Of a DNA stretch of 64,000 nucleotides, positions 1 to 11,244 are shown piece by piece. The stretch is taken from contig JASJZC010000005.1 of NCBI GenBank assembly GCA_037178855.1, positions 6,820,001-6,884,000 of the forward strand. Reading direction: 5' to 3'. The DNA is from Oscheius sp. JU75. Taxonomy: Eukaryota > Nematoda > Chromadorea > Rhabditida > Rhabditidae. Each line of letters begins with the position of its first letter. Position 1 is the stretch's first letter. Both the position numbers and the translations under genes were made by a program. Under the pieces are notes generated by a model that did not search any database, was not told the DNA's origin, and worked only from the letters and a program-made list of their open reading frames with translations.

Positions 1-294
1 GTTAACCTTCACCTATCACAATGTACCCGTACACAGGGAGCCTATAATACTAATCCTTTCCAGCTAATTCCAGTCGGCAGTATTGTTTTTCCTTGGTTCA
101 TCGTCCTGCGTCACATGAAGATTGACTTATCCTGTAGGAGGAACAAGTCGAATGGTTGGTTCAAAAAAGTAGTGATTCAACGAATTTCAGCAGTTCAAGA
201 CTTTATTGGAAACAACCTGATTATGACCGAGTCCACGGAACAGCATTTCAATTCGTTGAGAATCGCTTGGAATGCTACAAAACCTGGGACATAG
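1..294 (+). CDS. Sre-like serpentine chemoreceptor, 3' end only (gene runs off the window)
   Basis: Only the last three exons are visible: 2-22, 64-154 and 191-294, ending in TAG. They encode the seventh membrane segment (LIPVGSIVFPWFIVLRH) and a short cytoplasmic tail ending in AWNATKPGT. The same block recurs in the next two genes, so this is the first of a tandem array of paralogues. The last intron (155-190) is only 36 nt, has donor GTTGGT and contains no stop, so it could be misread as coding; splicing it restores KSNAVQDF, which matches KSNAVKDF of the third copy. Family identification is by resemblance to nematode Sra/Sre-type receptors, not by search. Confidence 0.75.
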   Translation, partial: VNLHLSQCTRTQGAYNTNPFQLIPVGSIVFPWFIVLRHMKIDLSCRRNKSNGWFKKVVIQRISAVQDFIGNNLIMTESTEQHFNSLRIAWNATKPGT

Positions 295-1110
295 CATACA
301 AACTTGGAATAAAGTATTTTCCAAGATATCAGCTAGATGCCATTCTTAGAAAAAAAGGGTCTGATACATAGTCAATCATAAGCTTTTGAAAGTATTCAAA
401 GAAAGAAGGAACATTAGTTGAGCTTTCTTGTGATTGTGCTGAACCGTTTCTTTTCTTCAAATCGAAGGTCCGGCACAAACCTTGTCTGTACTGCATCAAA
501 GCCATACATAAGCGGAAAACATACTTTTCTGTTCATAGACTGCTTATTAGTTTTGTCAGAAGATTGGTTTCATTCTGGTAGTGGATGAAAATTGTAGTAG
601 ATAATTGAGTTTCCGGTCCACAGAGTTGCTTATTGTATCTTGTTTCCTTTCAAGCAGTTTTCACTTTATCCTGGCAGTACGAGTAGCCCGTACTCTCGGT
701 TATCCAACTTACCCTTGCTCTCTCTCTAGTTGAACATATGAGTACTCTAATGGTTCTGTTCCATGACAGACATCCGTCCAGTTTTTTAGACCCGTCGTCT
801 CCTTCAGAAGAGCTCATAATTCCGAAGCTCAGACAATCAGTCCGTCTTGTCTCTGATTTTCTGCTGTTTAATCCCGCACATCACTTCCTTTTAACTTTCC
901 TCTAATCCTTCTGGCGAAAATCCATACCTCAAAACTCAAACATATGTTTGATAAACATAACGCCGTTATTTGCTGATCCAATTTTAGATGTTTATATCCT
1001 GTTTGATCTTTAAAGACTCGTCGCATCAGACATCCTATTCGAAAATTGCATCTGCTTTCCGTTAAACCGTGAACGTTCAACGAAATCTCTTTCTTTCAGT
1101 GTAAGAAATC
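295..1110. other. Intergenic, no gene seen
   Basis: AT-rich spacer between two tandem chemoreceptor genes. No open frame with splice sites or family resemblance was found. The acceptor TTTCTTTCAG ending at 1099, 11 nt before the next ATG, is the likely trans-splice site of the downstream gene. Confidence 0.5.
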
Positions 1111-2398
1111 ATGCTGCCTCTCCACGTTTTTGAGCTACTTCTGCACACAATGAGCATTGTTACCTCAACTATTGTGATCATAAAAATTCTCGTCTACGAC
1201 CGATTGGGAGTTGTTACAAAGTGTGTTTTTCACAATTTCATCACAAAAATAAATTCAGACTCTGCATCTGTCTGATATACTCATCTGCTTATATTACAGA
1301 CACCTCGTATTCTTACACTGTCTACTCGAAATCCGTTCACAATCAAATATTTTTTCACTACGAGCAGGTCGTGACTACTGGTGAGTTTCATTTCTTTTGC
1401 AAAAACAAAATATTCCAGAGATGACCCCATTTCGCAAAGCTACCTTCTTTCACGAGATCGGAACCTGGCTCTATGTCTATGGAGTCATTTTGACAGCGTG
1501 CGAGCGTCTTCTTAATGGACAGTTCAACCTAGAATTTGACTGTTCATCCAAGTTCATGATATCTCTGCCTGCAGTCATTGTCCTTATCGGATTCTCTTCC
1601 TACTATTGTACGGCGATGCTTTTGAGCGGCAAGTTCTGTGTAAACTTTTGAAAACATTTATTATTAGAAGAGTATCAACAACTGGCAGGTGGTATCATTA
1701 TCAGCTCACAGATCTTTGGAATTGTGGTAAGATAATTGTCTTCTTTGTTCACTCACCAATTATGCACATTTATCAACAAGTTTTTCCAGGCACTTCTGTA
1801 CACTCTTTACTTGAATCAGAACAGTTACAAGCAGGGTGTCGGAGACAGCTTGGAGAGGAGATATAGGGTTCGTTGTTGTTGATATCCAGTAGAACACCCA
1901 CTCTCAAACTTCTGATCGAAACGTGGTATCGGATGTAAATCTGGACACGCTCATCAATACATTGTAACTGTTACCAAGCAAATTATATTCCTGGTAGCAA
2001 AAAATAGATTTGCAGAGCGTCTACGTCTACCGCTTCAACCGTTCCCTCCTCAAATCCCTCCTCGGTGAAATCATCTGTCGTCTTCTTGCCTTTTCGTGTA
2101 TTGTGGCTGTAACCACCGGCATTTACGATTATCCCACTTACGGATTGCTCACCTTCACCTACCTAAATGTAAGCTTATCTAAAGTCACATTACATGGCAT
2201 TTACAGTTAATTCCTGTTGGCAACATTGCCTTTCCCTGGTTCATAGTTCTCCGACACATGAAGATGACATGTGGAAAAAAGAGGAAGAGCACTGTCAAAG
2301 ATCTAAACGGCAGAGATCTGGAGATGCACGAGTCAGCGGACAAACACTTTACGGCTTTGACAAAGGCCTGGAATCCGAAGATGCCCAATTCCAAATAG
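1111..2398 (+). CDS. Sre-like serpentine chemoreceptor, copy 2
   Basis: Seven exons: 1111-1220, 1259-1380, 1419-1628, 1668-1726, 1790-1867, 2016-2168, 2207-2398; 307 residues with about seven hydrophobic segments. Segment three ends in ACERLLNG after FHEIGTW, resembling the ER signature at the end of TM3 in Sra/Sre families. The C-terminus shares LIPVGNIAFPWFIVLRH with its neighbours. Such receptors are expected in the membrane of chemosensory neurons; the ligand cannot be inferred. The start is the first ATG after an acceptor at 1099 with no donor upstream, as for SL trans-splicing. The intron at 1629-1667 is GC-AG (GCAAGT). Exons match the next gene in phase and length except that one 148-nt intron (1868-2015) is absent there. 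Confidence 0.82.
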
Positions 2399-4096
2399 CG
2401 AGACGTAATGAACAGTTCTTATGTGTCAGCGTATTTTCAGTACAACTTCCGGTAGTTCTTACCCGGGCGAACTTCCCAACGGAACAAGAAGAGAATAACA
2501 ATAAGTTCAGGCTGCCTAATTACGCCTGTTCAACTCTTATTCGAAATGGGTCTTTAAAAAGGTGGCATTAGGCAGCTCATTCACTTTTCATCGTCCTTGA
2601 GTTCCCAGCAATTAGTAACTAGTTGCTGTACTGAACTTCAAAAGACAATTGCTAGAAACAGAATTCTGCTCTGAAATACTAATTATGTTCATCGCTTGTA
2701 TTGCCTACAGTACAACATACTGGAACAAATTGCAGTTTCTGGAACAAATCATAAAAGAATTAAACTTCCTTTTGAGTAGCAACCTGTAGACCTGTAGCAT
2801 CTTACACCCCCTTTCGAATGGCACGAACCGTCTCTGTATCCTAGGGACAATAGATACCATTTTTGAATCGATGCTCAAGATTCACCCACAAAGACAGTCG
2901 ATCCCTGAACAGTTGCGTTAAAAGATACCTTCAAAGTCAAAGTTATAAGGTAGAGGGAATTTGGTCAAGTCTTAATGATATTTGATCCGGAAGATGACCT
3001 GATTTCCGAGCGAATAAGAACGAAATTGAGCAGGAAACTTGTCTCTCCAGGTTTGTTACTTTTTGGAATGGCACTACTTCCCACTTTGTCATCAAAACGT
3101 ACTTTGAAAACAGCTGCCCAATGCCTTTCATTTGAAAAACGTTTCGTACAAAAATCATCACGACCCTCTCTCTCTCTCTCTCGATCTCACTATGTTTTCC
3201 AGAAAGTAACAGTCCAAAATAGCCTCTAACATATCCAAATCAGTAATTGACGAAATTAGAGTTTACATCAAGAATGGTTGGGATGTATCCAGTCCCTTTA
3301 CAGCAGCCACCTGACGAGAAAAGTTTTTCTGGATGATTCAGGTAATAAGTGTTCTCCGATTAATTGTTATGACCGCCTGCTACAGCTAATACCACCAGCC
3401 TTAGTCTCTTTTGTATTCTCTGATGATGTTTTTTGACGACGTCTAGCGAGTGTATTTTGGGTGGCAACTCGACTCCTAATTTCTGTTCTTCTCATAGCGC
3501 TAACTGATCCCTTTGAAACTCTGTCGCGCAACTTGAAACGCTTCAGTTTGTTCACAGATCTTTCTGGTCTCTGACAAAGTACGACACTTTCGCTGTCAGT
3601 AGATTTAACTGTCGGAAAGGATACTAGATAATCGTAGAACAGGACTAAAGTTACAAATTTCGGAGCACAATATTCCTCTGATGAACTTATTACTCTCTAC
3701 TGACCATGGATGGGCTTAAATTGTACCCTAAGCCCCCCTGCAAGATTACCATTTGTCTGAAACGTGGTCGTTTGCTTTCAGAAACGTACATCCCTCCGCA
3801 GGTCCATGCTGAAGTTTTTCTAATCCTATTCTGGAAAAGTCTGTTATTAGCCTAAATCCTTCCGCCTACCTCCGAAGAATATTTTCACGCTGATGGCAGA
3901 TACTGTCACTCCGGATTAGTCTTGTCACAGTATACAAATTCAGAATACAAGATTGTACTCGTCTTTACAAGATCGTACTAGACCATGTTGACTGTACGTC
4001 TGTCTGTGCAGAAGAGTCAAAACAATCATAAAATGTAGCTCTGCATTTCCTCTTACTCCAAGATTCTAAGATTATCATCTTTTCAGGCAAAATAGC
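2399..4096. other. Intergenic, about 1.7 kb
   Basis: I see no supportable gene. It holds a (CT)n run at 3165-3182 and a short, very basic open frame on the minus strand near 3367-3555 that lacks any supporting signal. The TTTTCAG at 4080-4086, 10 nt before the next ATG, is a likely trans-splice acceptor. Confidence 0.4.
3165..3182. repeat. (CT)n microsatellite
   Basis: Nine CT dinucleotides in a row in intergenic DNA. Confidence 0.85.
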
Positions 4097-5203
4097 ATGT
4101 ACTTTCTCCATTTCCTGGAGTTTGCGGTTCACATTTTGAGCATCATTCTGAGCACAATAGTCATTTTAAAGATTCTTCTCTACGACAAGTTGAAAATCGT
4201 CACAAAGTAAGAAAGAGTCCCTTTCTACAAAATTCGGTTCAGATTATGTATCTGTCTAATATATTCTTCTGCCTACATAACAGACATGGCCAATATTGTA
4301 ATTGTGTACAATAAGGCAATCAATCAACAACTGCTGCTCTTCTACGATGACGTCGTTTCTACAGGTTAATAGTTACCCTACTCTTTCGAACTTAAAACTT
4401 AGAATGGAAACCATTTCGAGAAGCCACCTTTGTTCATGAGATTGGAACGTGGATCTATGTGTGGGGAGTGCTGTTGACGGCCACGGAGAGACTCCTGAAC
4501 GGTCACTACAACATCGAGTTGGGTTGTTCTTATGGAGTGATGGTCGCAATCCCATTCATTATCGCTGTAATTGGAGTTACTTCGTTCTATTCAACGACTT
4601 GGCTCTTGAGTGGTAGCTGACTAGATATTCAAAAAAAAATGGATATTTTCAGAAGAACACCAGCAACTAGCTGGAGTTATTATTGCCTCTTCTCAGGCAT
4701 TTGGAATTCTGGTAAGAGCTTTCTTTTCCTGGCGATCATGTTCCTACAGGCAATCCTGTACACACTGTACTTGAATCGTCTTCGCTACCGAGCCACAGTT
4801 GGCGAGCACTTGGAGCAGAGATACAAACGATCCTACGTCTACAAGTTCAATAGAGCTCTTCTCAAATCTCTCATCGGAGAAGTAGTCACTCGATCTGTTG
4901 CCTTCTCTAGTATTTTGGCTATCACTCACGGAGTGAAGGAGAATCCTCCCTGTGGATGGCTGGCCTTTATGTACCTCAATGTAAGTGAACTGAGTTCAAA
5001 GAAAAGAACAGTTATAGCTGATTCCTGTCGGAAACATCGTCTTCCCCTGGTTCATCATCCTCCGTCACTTGAAAGTCGACTTCAAAAATTTGCTTTTGAG
5101 AATGCCGAAGTCTAACGCTGTCAAGGATTTCAATGGAAAGGATTTGGTCATGTCCGAGACCGCCGATACACATTTTGAAAGTCTTAATAAAGCTTGGAAC
5201 TAA
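4097..5203 (+). CDS. Sre-like serpentine chemoreceptor, copy 3
   Basis: Six exons: 4097-4206, 4243-4364, 4403-4612, 4653-4711, 4750-4980, 5018-5203; 305 residues. The first four exons have exactly the lengths of copy 2 (110, 122, 210, 59 nt) and the fifth (231 nt) equals the sum of two exons of copy 2, so the copies differ by one intron. Segment three ends in ATERLLNG after VHEIGTW; the last segment is LIPVGNIVFPWFIILRH and the tail ends in NKAWN. All frames join without stops, so this copy appears intact. The likely role is as a chemosensory seven-transmembrane receptor; ligand unknown. Confidence 0.83.
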
Positions 5204-5326
5204 TCTTTTTAATTGGAAGCACTTCCTCAAGACTTATAAAGTAGAAAATCTTTTATTCATTGCGACCCGTCTCGAAGAAAATGTGGAGAGTGATCGACGT
5301 CACAAACCAAGTTGATTATGGACTTC

Positions 5327-5646
5327 TTAGCCCATCATGGCTCCCATAACTGCTCCAGTGATGGCTCCTTGAACGGGGTTCTGCCCACCGTATCCTCCAT
5401 AACCTCCGGGTCCTCCGAAGCCTCCACGACGACCGTATCCACCTCCGTAGTTTCCGCCGTAGCCACCATAGGGATTGCCTCCATAACCGTAGGGGCTTCC
5501 TCCATATCCACCTCCATAGCCGCCGTATGGGTTATAACCTATTTGGTTTGGTCAAGAAATTTTAAGACAATAGAGAACGAACCGTATTGAGCAGCCACAG
5601 CAGCAAAGCAGACGAGAAGAGCAAGAAGACTGACGAATCGGGACAT
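5327..5646 (-). CDS. Gly/Tyr-rich small secreted peptide (NLP/CNC-like)
   Basis: Two exons, 5583-5646 and 5327-5538, encoding 91 residues. A signal peptide (about residues 1-19, ending AAVAA-Q) is followed by repeats of YGG, GYGG and NPYGG, one RR dibasic site and a small hydrophobic tail (AITGAVMGAMMG). Glycine-tyrosine-rich secreted peptides of this kind in C. elegans include the NLP-29-like and CNC families, expressed in epidermis and partly antimicrobial; that function is inferred from composition only. A TATA box lies 54 nt upstream of the ATG. The overlapping long open frame on the same strand, which reads as acidic residues, is a frame shadow of the Gly codons. Confidence 0.75.
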
Positions 5647-5699
5647 GTTCGAAGTAGTAACCAGCGGACTGTGTTGTCTGCTCGGCCCTCGTCCACCCG

Positions 5700-5707
5700 C
5701 TTTTATA
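5700..5707 (-). promoter_or_regulatory. TATA box of the Gly/Tyr-rich peptide gene
   Basis: TATAAAAG on the minus strand, 54 nt from the ATG. On the plus strand the context CTTTTATACTCG is identical for 12 bases to that upstream of the collagen at 55.7 kb. Confidence 0.65.
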
Positions 5708-5889
5708 CTCGACACACTTCGTCAACAACAATGGCCACGACCCCTTCTTACACACCTTACCAGCTATAACCTTGGCACTTCATCACTAGTTACTTTGAAA
5801 GGGGACAAAGGACGGCCACGAGATGACCGCCGCCTCGGTGTGTAAGAGACGAAAAAGTGATGTGTAGTATACTACGAGAGAAACTTTTT

Positions 5890-7843
5890 TCACTGAACGA
5901 TGGTCGCCTTGAACAGCATCGAGTCCATCGGGGGGAGCGCGTGAATCTTAATCTTCTGCGATGGCAACATCACTCCATAGTCCTTCTTGTCCCACAATTC
6001 TCGCAATTCGTAGCCCTTGACATTGGTCAGACCCAGGTCCGAGAGTCTGACCTTTGCGCTCTGAAACACTTGCCTAATGACTCTTTTAGTTTCCACCACG
6101 TGACTTTACTATTTACGATTCTGTCCTTCAGAAACAATCATATTTACGCAAAAAGGTCAGACCAAAAAGGTAGCGCATTGTAACAGTGCCCTTTTGGGGA
6201 AACATCTGTGTTTTCCTGTTAATAAAACTCTTATTTCTAACACAGAAACTCGTTTTTCCATAAAAAAAAACTGATGAGCTGTCTGTCAAGAACTCTGAAG
6301 TCAGTTTAAAATGACAAGACAGAATTTCTCTCTCAGTCTGTAGACTACTCAAATATCCAGCTAGTTGTTTTGTATCATTTCTGGGAACTTCCATGCAGTA
6401 GACAAACGCTCGAAAGGACACTTCGACCAGGGTAGTCTTTTGTGCCTCACCTTCTTGTGCTTATGGCTTATATTGACAAATGCGATGGCGTAAGAAGTAA
6501 GATTTCCAGTTGTGGGAGTAACTGGCTTCGTGTAGACCAGGACCTTCTCGTTCTGAAAGAAAGACTTCCCAGATCACCGGAGCTCTTACACTGGTGACCA
6601 TGACGACTTTTCCCATCTTGAAGAGGGGATCCTGGTCAATGGCAATCATCTCTTTGTTCAGAATAAGTTCTCTGAACTCGGCAGACAGCTCTCGGAGATC
6701 GGCAGAGAGGATCAGGGGAGCTGACCAAATGGACCAGACTGTCAATTGGGTCTTGGACTCTTTCAGACCGACTCCCTTGTTTCCGGCAACGATCTGAACT
6801 CAGTTGCTGTTGAAAGCTGGGCTCGTACCATGTCGGGATCATTCCATTGTCCAGGTCCATGAACAGCGGCGAATTCATCCTGGTTCTCGTAAAAATGCAT
6901 AATTATTCTGGATATTGAGTGCCAGCTGTTTTCAACATCCTCGTAGTTTCTGAACACATTGCACGTAGCCGCGATGGCTTTGTAATCGGCCTGAGCGTTG
7001 ATCATTATAGAAAATTTTTTTTACCAACAGTCAGATTCTGAAGATACATGTAAAGAGGCCACTCGCAAGAGTACCCAATTGCTCTTCCAGTAGCATTCAA
7101 AGCCTTTGCCATCTCAGGATAGCCTGAAATTCGTATTGGTTAAAACATAACATTCACCCTCTCGATCTGTGACCTTTCGTCATCAGTTCCGGCAGTAATC
7201 TCACACTGCGCGCGCCAATACATTATCTTTCTGTTAGAGGACGAAAATGGTCAAAGATGGGAGTCGAGGCAGGGTCAAACATACCTACAGCTCCCTCTGA
7301 AGCCTTGCTGTTGCAGCCATCGTACTTTAGATAGTCACAGTTCCAATCGGCGAATGTTTGGGCATCAATTTGAGCAAACCCTTTGCTCCCAGGATAGCCA
7401 GCACATGTCTTTGTTCCATAGTCTTCATAGATGCCAAAGAAGAGATTTCTCTCGTGCATGAACTTGGTCAGAGCCTTGATTCCAGAAGGGAAGCGAGTCT
7501 GATTGGCCAGGAGTCGACCCGTCTTGTCTCTGCTAGAAGCCATCCAACAGTCGTCCACATGAATACGATTGTAGCCAGCATCGAGGTAGCCATGGTCAAC
7601 TGGAAAGAGTAAAAAAAACAGAAAATGTCTACCCAAAATATTGCCCATGTCCTTGTACAAATCCTCGTTGATGCAGGCAAACGGGTACTTGACACAGTCG
7701 GTCTCACAGTAGAAGGTAGCCCACGACATCCAGCCCATTGGAGGGGTCCTGATACTTGTATTTTTCAAAAACGAATCATTCAGTTACCGCAAGAGACCAT
7801 TGTCTAGACAGAAAGCTAGGGGAAGAAGGATAAGGAGCAGCAT
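5890..7843 (-). CDS. gana-1: Alpha-galactosidase / alpha-N-acetylgalactosaminidase (GH27)
   Basis: Eight exons: 7788-7843, 7633-7748, 7285-7599, 7029-7123, 6829-6990, 6590-6793, 6451-6552, 5890-6060; 406 residues. After a signal peptide come the GH27 hallmarks [33 protein letters not shown] with the nucleophile Asp about residue 151, YSCEWP, and WNDPDM (243-248) carrying the acid/base Asp. The enzyme removes terminal alpha-Gal or alpha-GalNAc from glycoconjugates in lysosomes. Length suits the family. Introns are tiny (7600-7632 is 33 nt) except the last (390 nt). In intron 7124-7284, a stretch reading LLPELMTKG abuts the next exon but would need a different phase; skipping it reproduces the family alignment. 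C. elegans has a single gana-1 gene that represents both human paralogues. Confidence 0.92.
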
Positions 7844-8385
7844 CTTAGAGGAGGGAAGAACGGCTGGCTAGTCTTCGGCCAGAGGAGACAGATGGTCACA
7901 GGGTAAACAGAATTATTGCTTCCAGATGCGGCCAATTACTCATTGGAGAGGTTATTGAGTTACACTCTGAAATATCCCTCCATTTTTAGTATCAGGAGTT
8001 TGGATCCCTTTCACTATCTGTCCAGAAGCGAGTGGCTGTAAATCAAATGGCGTGACCCGTAAGAAGGTCGACCAGCTGGCAGAGAGGAGCGGAAGAAAGT
8101 TGAACTAAAATGTTAGCAGACGGCCTAAATGAACTCCCCGTCATATTTATTTGCTCGGGCTATCGCTCGCACCTGGTTGTAAACAGGACTGTTTAGGAGT
8201 CCTATTTGTCTCAAAGCAACTGAACAAAGAATCTGTTGAGCTTGACAGAAACTGTTCTCACGATAATTTTGACATTGGAAAAAGACGTGTCACTCATAGT
8301 CCACACAGTAATAAATAGGTGTCAGTTACGTGTTGGAAACACCGCAGCAGCTGCACTTTTGCCTCTTGGCCACCTTCACGAATGC
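7844..8385. other. Intergenic between divergent genes
   Basis: Holds the 5' regions of the minus-strand glycosidase and the plus-strand ion channel. No additional gene is supported. Confidence 0.4.
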
Positions 8386-10053
8386 ATGAACTTTTTAGTG
8401 ATGCTATTCGTCATATTTGTCAGGTAGGTTCTAGTTTTATTTTATACCCACCTTTAAAGCCTAATCATTCCATCCTCTGGCCATGACAACATCCACCGAC
8501 TCCTGCAACTGAACTCGGACCGTCCTCCGACTTCTAATGGTCATCCGCTGGATGTGAGACTGGGAATGTATCTGGAATCTCTGGGCAACTTCCAGTCAAG
8601 CGAAATGGTTAGTTTTCTCTCCTTCAACTTTTTAAACACTGGTCGGTGACTTTTTTTTTTTTAAAGCGGAGAATACTAGGGCACCTGTCATTTCTGGGGG
8701 ACAGGTGTCACCTCAAGAAAATGTCTGTGATTTCTAGAGCTTTGACGTTGACCTCTATATTTATTTGTCTTGGCCGGACGTTCGATTGCGACATTCAGGG
8801 CCAGACTACGTAATGTTGAACGACGATGTGGCTAGAAAGAAGATGTGGTTAGTGATTGTTGCTAACCACACTTGTATGTACAGGTTACCCGACGTGTACT
8901 TTTCGAACGCTCGTAGTGCAACCTTCCAAACAGTTACCAAGCCAAACTTCAACGTGTTCATTGCCCCAGACGGACAGATAGCGTATTCCTGTCGCTGTAC
9001 TCTGACTGTGGCTTGTTCTCTGGACCTGAGATTTTACCCGATGGACCATCAGGTCTGCTCCATCCGTGTTCTAAGCTGTAGGTTGCTCTCTGACACTATA
9101 AACCAAACTAGATGCTCACATTGCCTCCCAAGTGAACATTTCCTGGTTTGCTACGAATGCTATGAGTGTCAATCCGGAAGTTAATCTACCAGAGTTTGCT
9201 ATCACCTTGCTTCGAAACGACTACTGTAACGGAACCTATCGCTATGCTCTGATGCCAAATACGAGTAAACTTGGCTAGTACTAGACTCAAAACTCTCTAA
9301 CATTAATCTTCCAGACGAGTTCAGCTGCCTGTCCGGGAAAATCTTCCTCTCCAGAGCTCTCGGCTACAATATTCTTCAGTCCTACATTCCCATGGCCCTT
9401 ATTGTCATGATTTCCTGGGTCAGTTTCTGGATTGACAGGCGAGCTGTTCCTGCCCGAATCACGCTCTCGTTCACCACTTTAGTCTCCTTCACGACACTTG
9501 GAAGTGGTCTGAAACTTGGACTGCCACAAGTCAGCTACGCCAAAGCTATCGACTTGTGGTATTTTGAGCCTCGCCACCTAAGCTCGAAACAATCTAGGTA
9601 CGGCGGTTGCTTGTTATTCGTCTTCTTGGCGCTTCTGGAATTCGCCCTCATCAACAACTACATGAGAAAGGCGGAAAAATTCGAAAATCTCTCGAAGAAG
9701 TGTCAACAAGAGGCGAACAAACGGTCTGAAGTCATGAGGAAAGCGTCTGGGATGCAGTCAATCACCGATAGGAAACGGAGCGGAGAGAAGATCGTCGAGT
9801 TCACTGTGGATGGTACTATTTTGCTCAGAGATTCCACTAAAACGTTTTAGACAGTTTCGAGAAGCAGCTTCTGAAAAACAATGAGATACCTGAGGACAGA
9901 GTTGCCACCTTCAGAGCCCAGGCTAAGACTCACTCCAGAACAGCATTGTCCATCGATCAGTATTGCCGAATCGTCTTCCCGCTCTCGTTTTCCGTGTTTT
10001 GCCTTGTATACTGGTGGTATTATCTCATTCTGCACAGAGCTGTAGACAGTTAG
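8386..10053 (+). CDS. Anion-selective Cys-loop ligand-gated ion channel subunit (GluCl/LGC-like)
   Basis: Eight exons: 8386-8423, 8460-8607, 8738-8847, 8884-9077, 9112-9264, 9315-9558, 9598-9812, 9851-10053; 434 residues. Residues 1-13 form a signal peptide. The Cys-loop is C143-C157 with 13 residues between and the FYPMD core. A second cysteine pair (NDYC...FSC) before M1 is typical of glutamate- and glycine-gated chloride channels. M1 is about 232-254; M2 begins with PAR (260-262), the motif of anion-selective pores; M3 follows VSYAKAIDLW; a short basic loop leads to M4 (about 408-430). The M3 start and the last exon emerge only after splicing introns of 39 and 38 nt. It would form a pentameric chloride channel at the plasma membrane; the transmitter cannot be told. 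Confidence 0.9.
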
Positions 10054-10460
10054 AAAACATCTTTTTTATTGTTCGTTTTCAATCAACGGTTAACTTATAA
10101 AGTTGTACAATTTCTTTCAGTATATTGCTGATTCAGCTGCTCTTTGTTCCCCTGTAAACAACCACTCTCTCTTGTAAAGTTACAATACGTCATAAAGAGC
10201 AAAATAGTACTCGGTCTTGTCATTTCCATCGTTGCTACGCCGAAATTTTCACAGAGGGAAAGTGTATAATTAGCCGGTGGTATTTCGCAGGCTGAACACG
10301 CTACGGTCAGATTACTTTCAGAGCAGCATGCTGAATCTAACGGAAGTCGATAAAGAAAGACAACTTAACTTGCGTTACAGGGGACCTCTTGAACGTTGTA
10401 GAAGTAGGATGTCAAAAGTTGGACCTTTGTTTACTAAAACAAATAAAATATTGTCGTAGG
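10054..10460. other. Spacer before receptor pseudogene
   Basis: Contains no complete gene. Short hydrophobic reading (ILLIQLLFVPL near 10125-10157) might be remains of the missing 5' part of the downstream receptor, but this is weak. Confidence 0.3.
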
Positions 10461-11209
10461 AAATTACGGAGATCTTCTGAACATCTGTTCCGCTATCCTC
10501 TCAGCAGAAGTAGTTGACTAACTTGACTTTGCTTCCAAGATTCCAAATAACCTTTCAAATAAATCACCAAATGGAGTTTCCACTATGTACATTGTGTATG
10601 ATCAAACAAACATCACTCTCTTTTTCAGTCTCCCAACGGCTCACCCAGATGGAAGAACATTGTTGGAATCGGTCTTCTTCACCTGAACCAACTTCTAATG
10701 TTCGATATGATGATATTCTGTGGTGTCAGCATTGTCTACGGACTGCATTCTGTGAGATCGCAAAGCAATGCTTCCAAAATGTCCAACTCTTTAAGGCACA
10801 TCTAGCACAAGTTTTGTAGACAGTACGGGAGAGACAGCAACTTTAGACTATCAACCCAGTGTTCTGTCTCCACATTCCATTTGCAGCATTGGTCATTCTT
10901 CCAATGTTTGGAATCTCTTTGGATGGGTAGATTATCTTTTCCTTCAAAAGCATCTCCTTTTCAGAGACGGCGAGTATCTGATGATGACGATTCTGCTGTA
11001 CCCAATACTGGAGCCATTAATCGTGATATATTTTATAGTGGACGCGTAAAAAGCCTTACTCGAATGCTTAAACGCCGCTCGAAGTGTGACGTGGAAGATC
11101 ACTCCAAGCACAAGCTCGTCTAGTCCGAATCAGCAGCCAAAGGACTCAAGTTCAAACCGTGGAGATCACGAAAAGATTGGAGAGAAATATGAAATGTCCT
11201 CATTTTGAA
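10461..11209 (+). pseudogene. Serpentine chemoreceptor remnant (TM5-TM7), frameshifted
   Basis: A C-terminal receptor fragment can be followed: a TM5-like stretch (GIGLLHLNQLLMFDMM) around 10654-10700, then a one-frame shift near 10775-10785 into QLFKAHLAQ, an intron about 10813-10848, TM6 (INPVFCLHIPF), an intron about 10925-10963, and TM7 (ILLYPILEPLIVIYFIVD). The next codons read GCG TAA, after which the usual tail continues in frame (KALLECLN) to a stop near 11209. A frameshift plus a premature stop where the family normally has D-Y-R-K, and the lack of TM1-TM4, indicate a decayed gene. The LxPxxEP motif in TM7 is typical of Str/Srd-type receptors. Confidence 0.65.
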
Positions 11210-11244
11210 CTCGTAAACGTTTATTATTATTATTAGAGCTGGTA

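Noticed and set aside
3367-3555. Minus-strand basic 62-codon frame
   Set aside because: Isolated in intergenic DNA, no splice or promoter signal, no recognised family.
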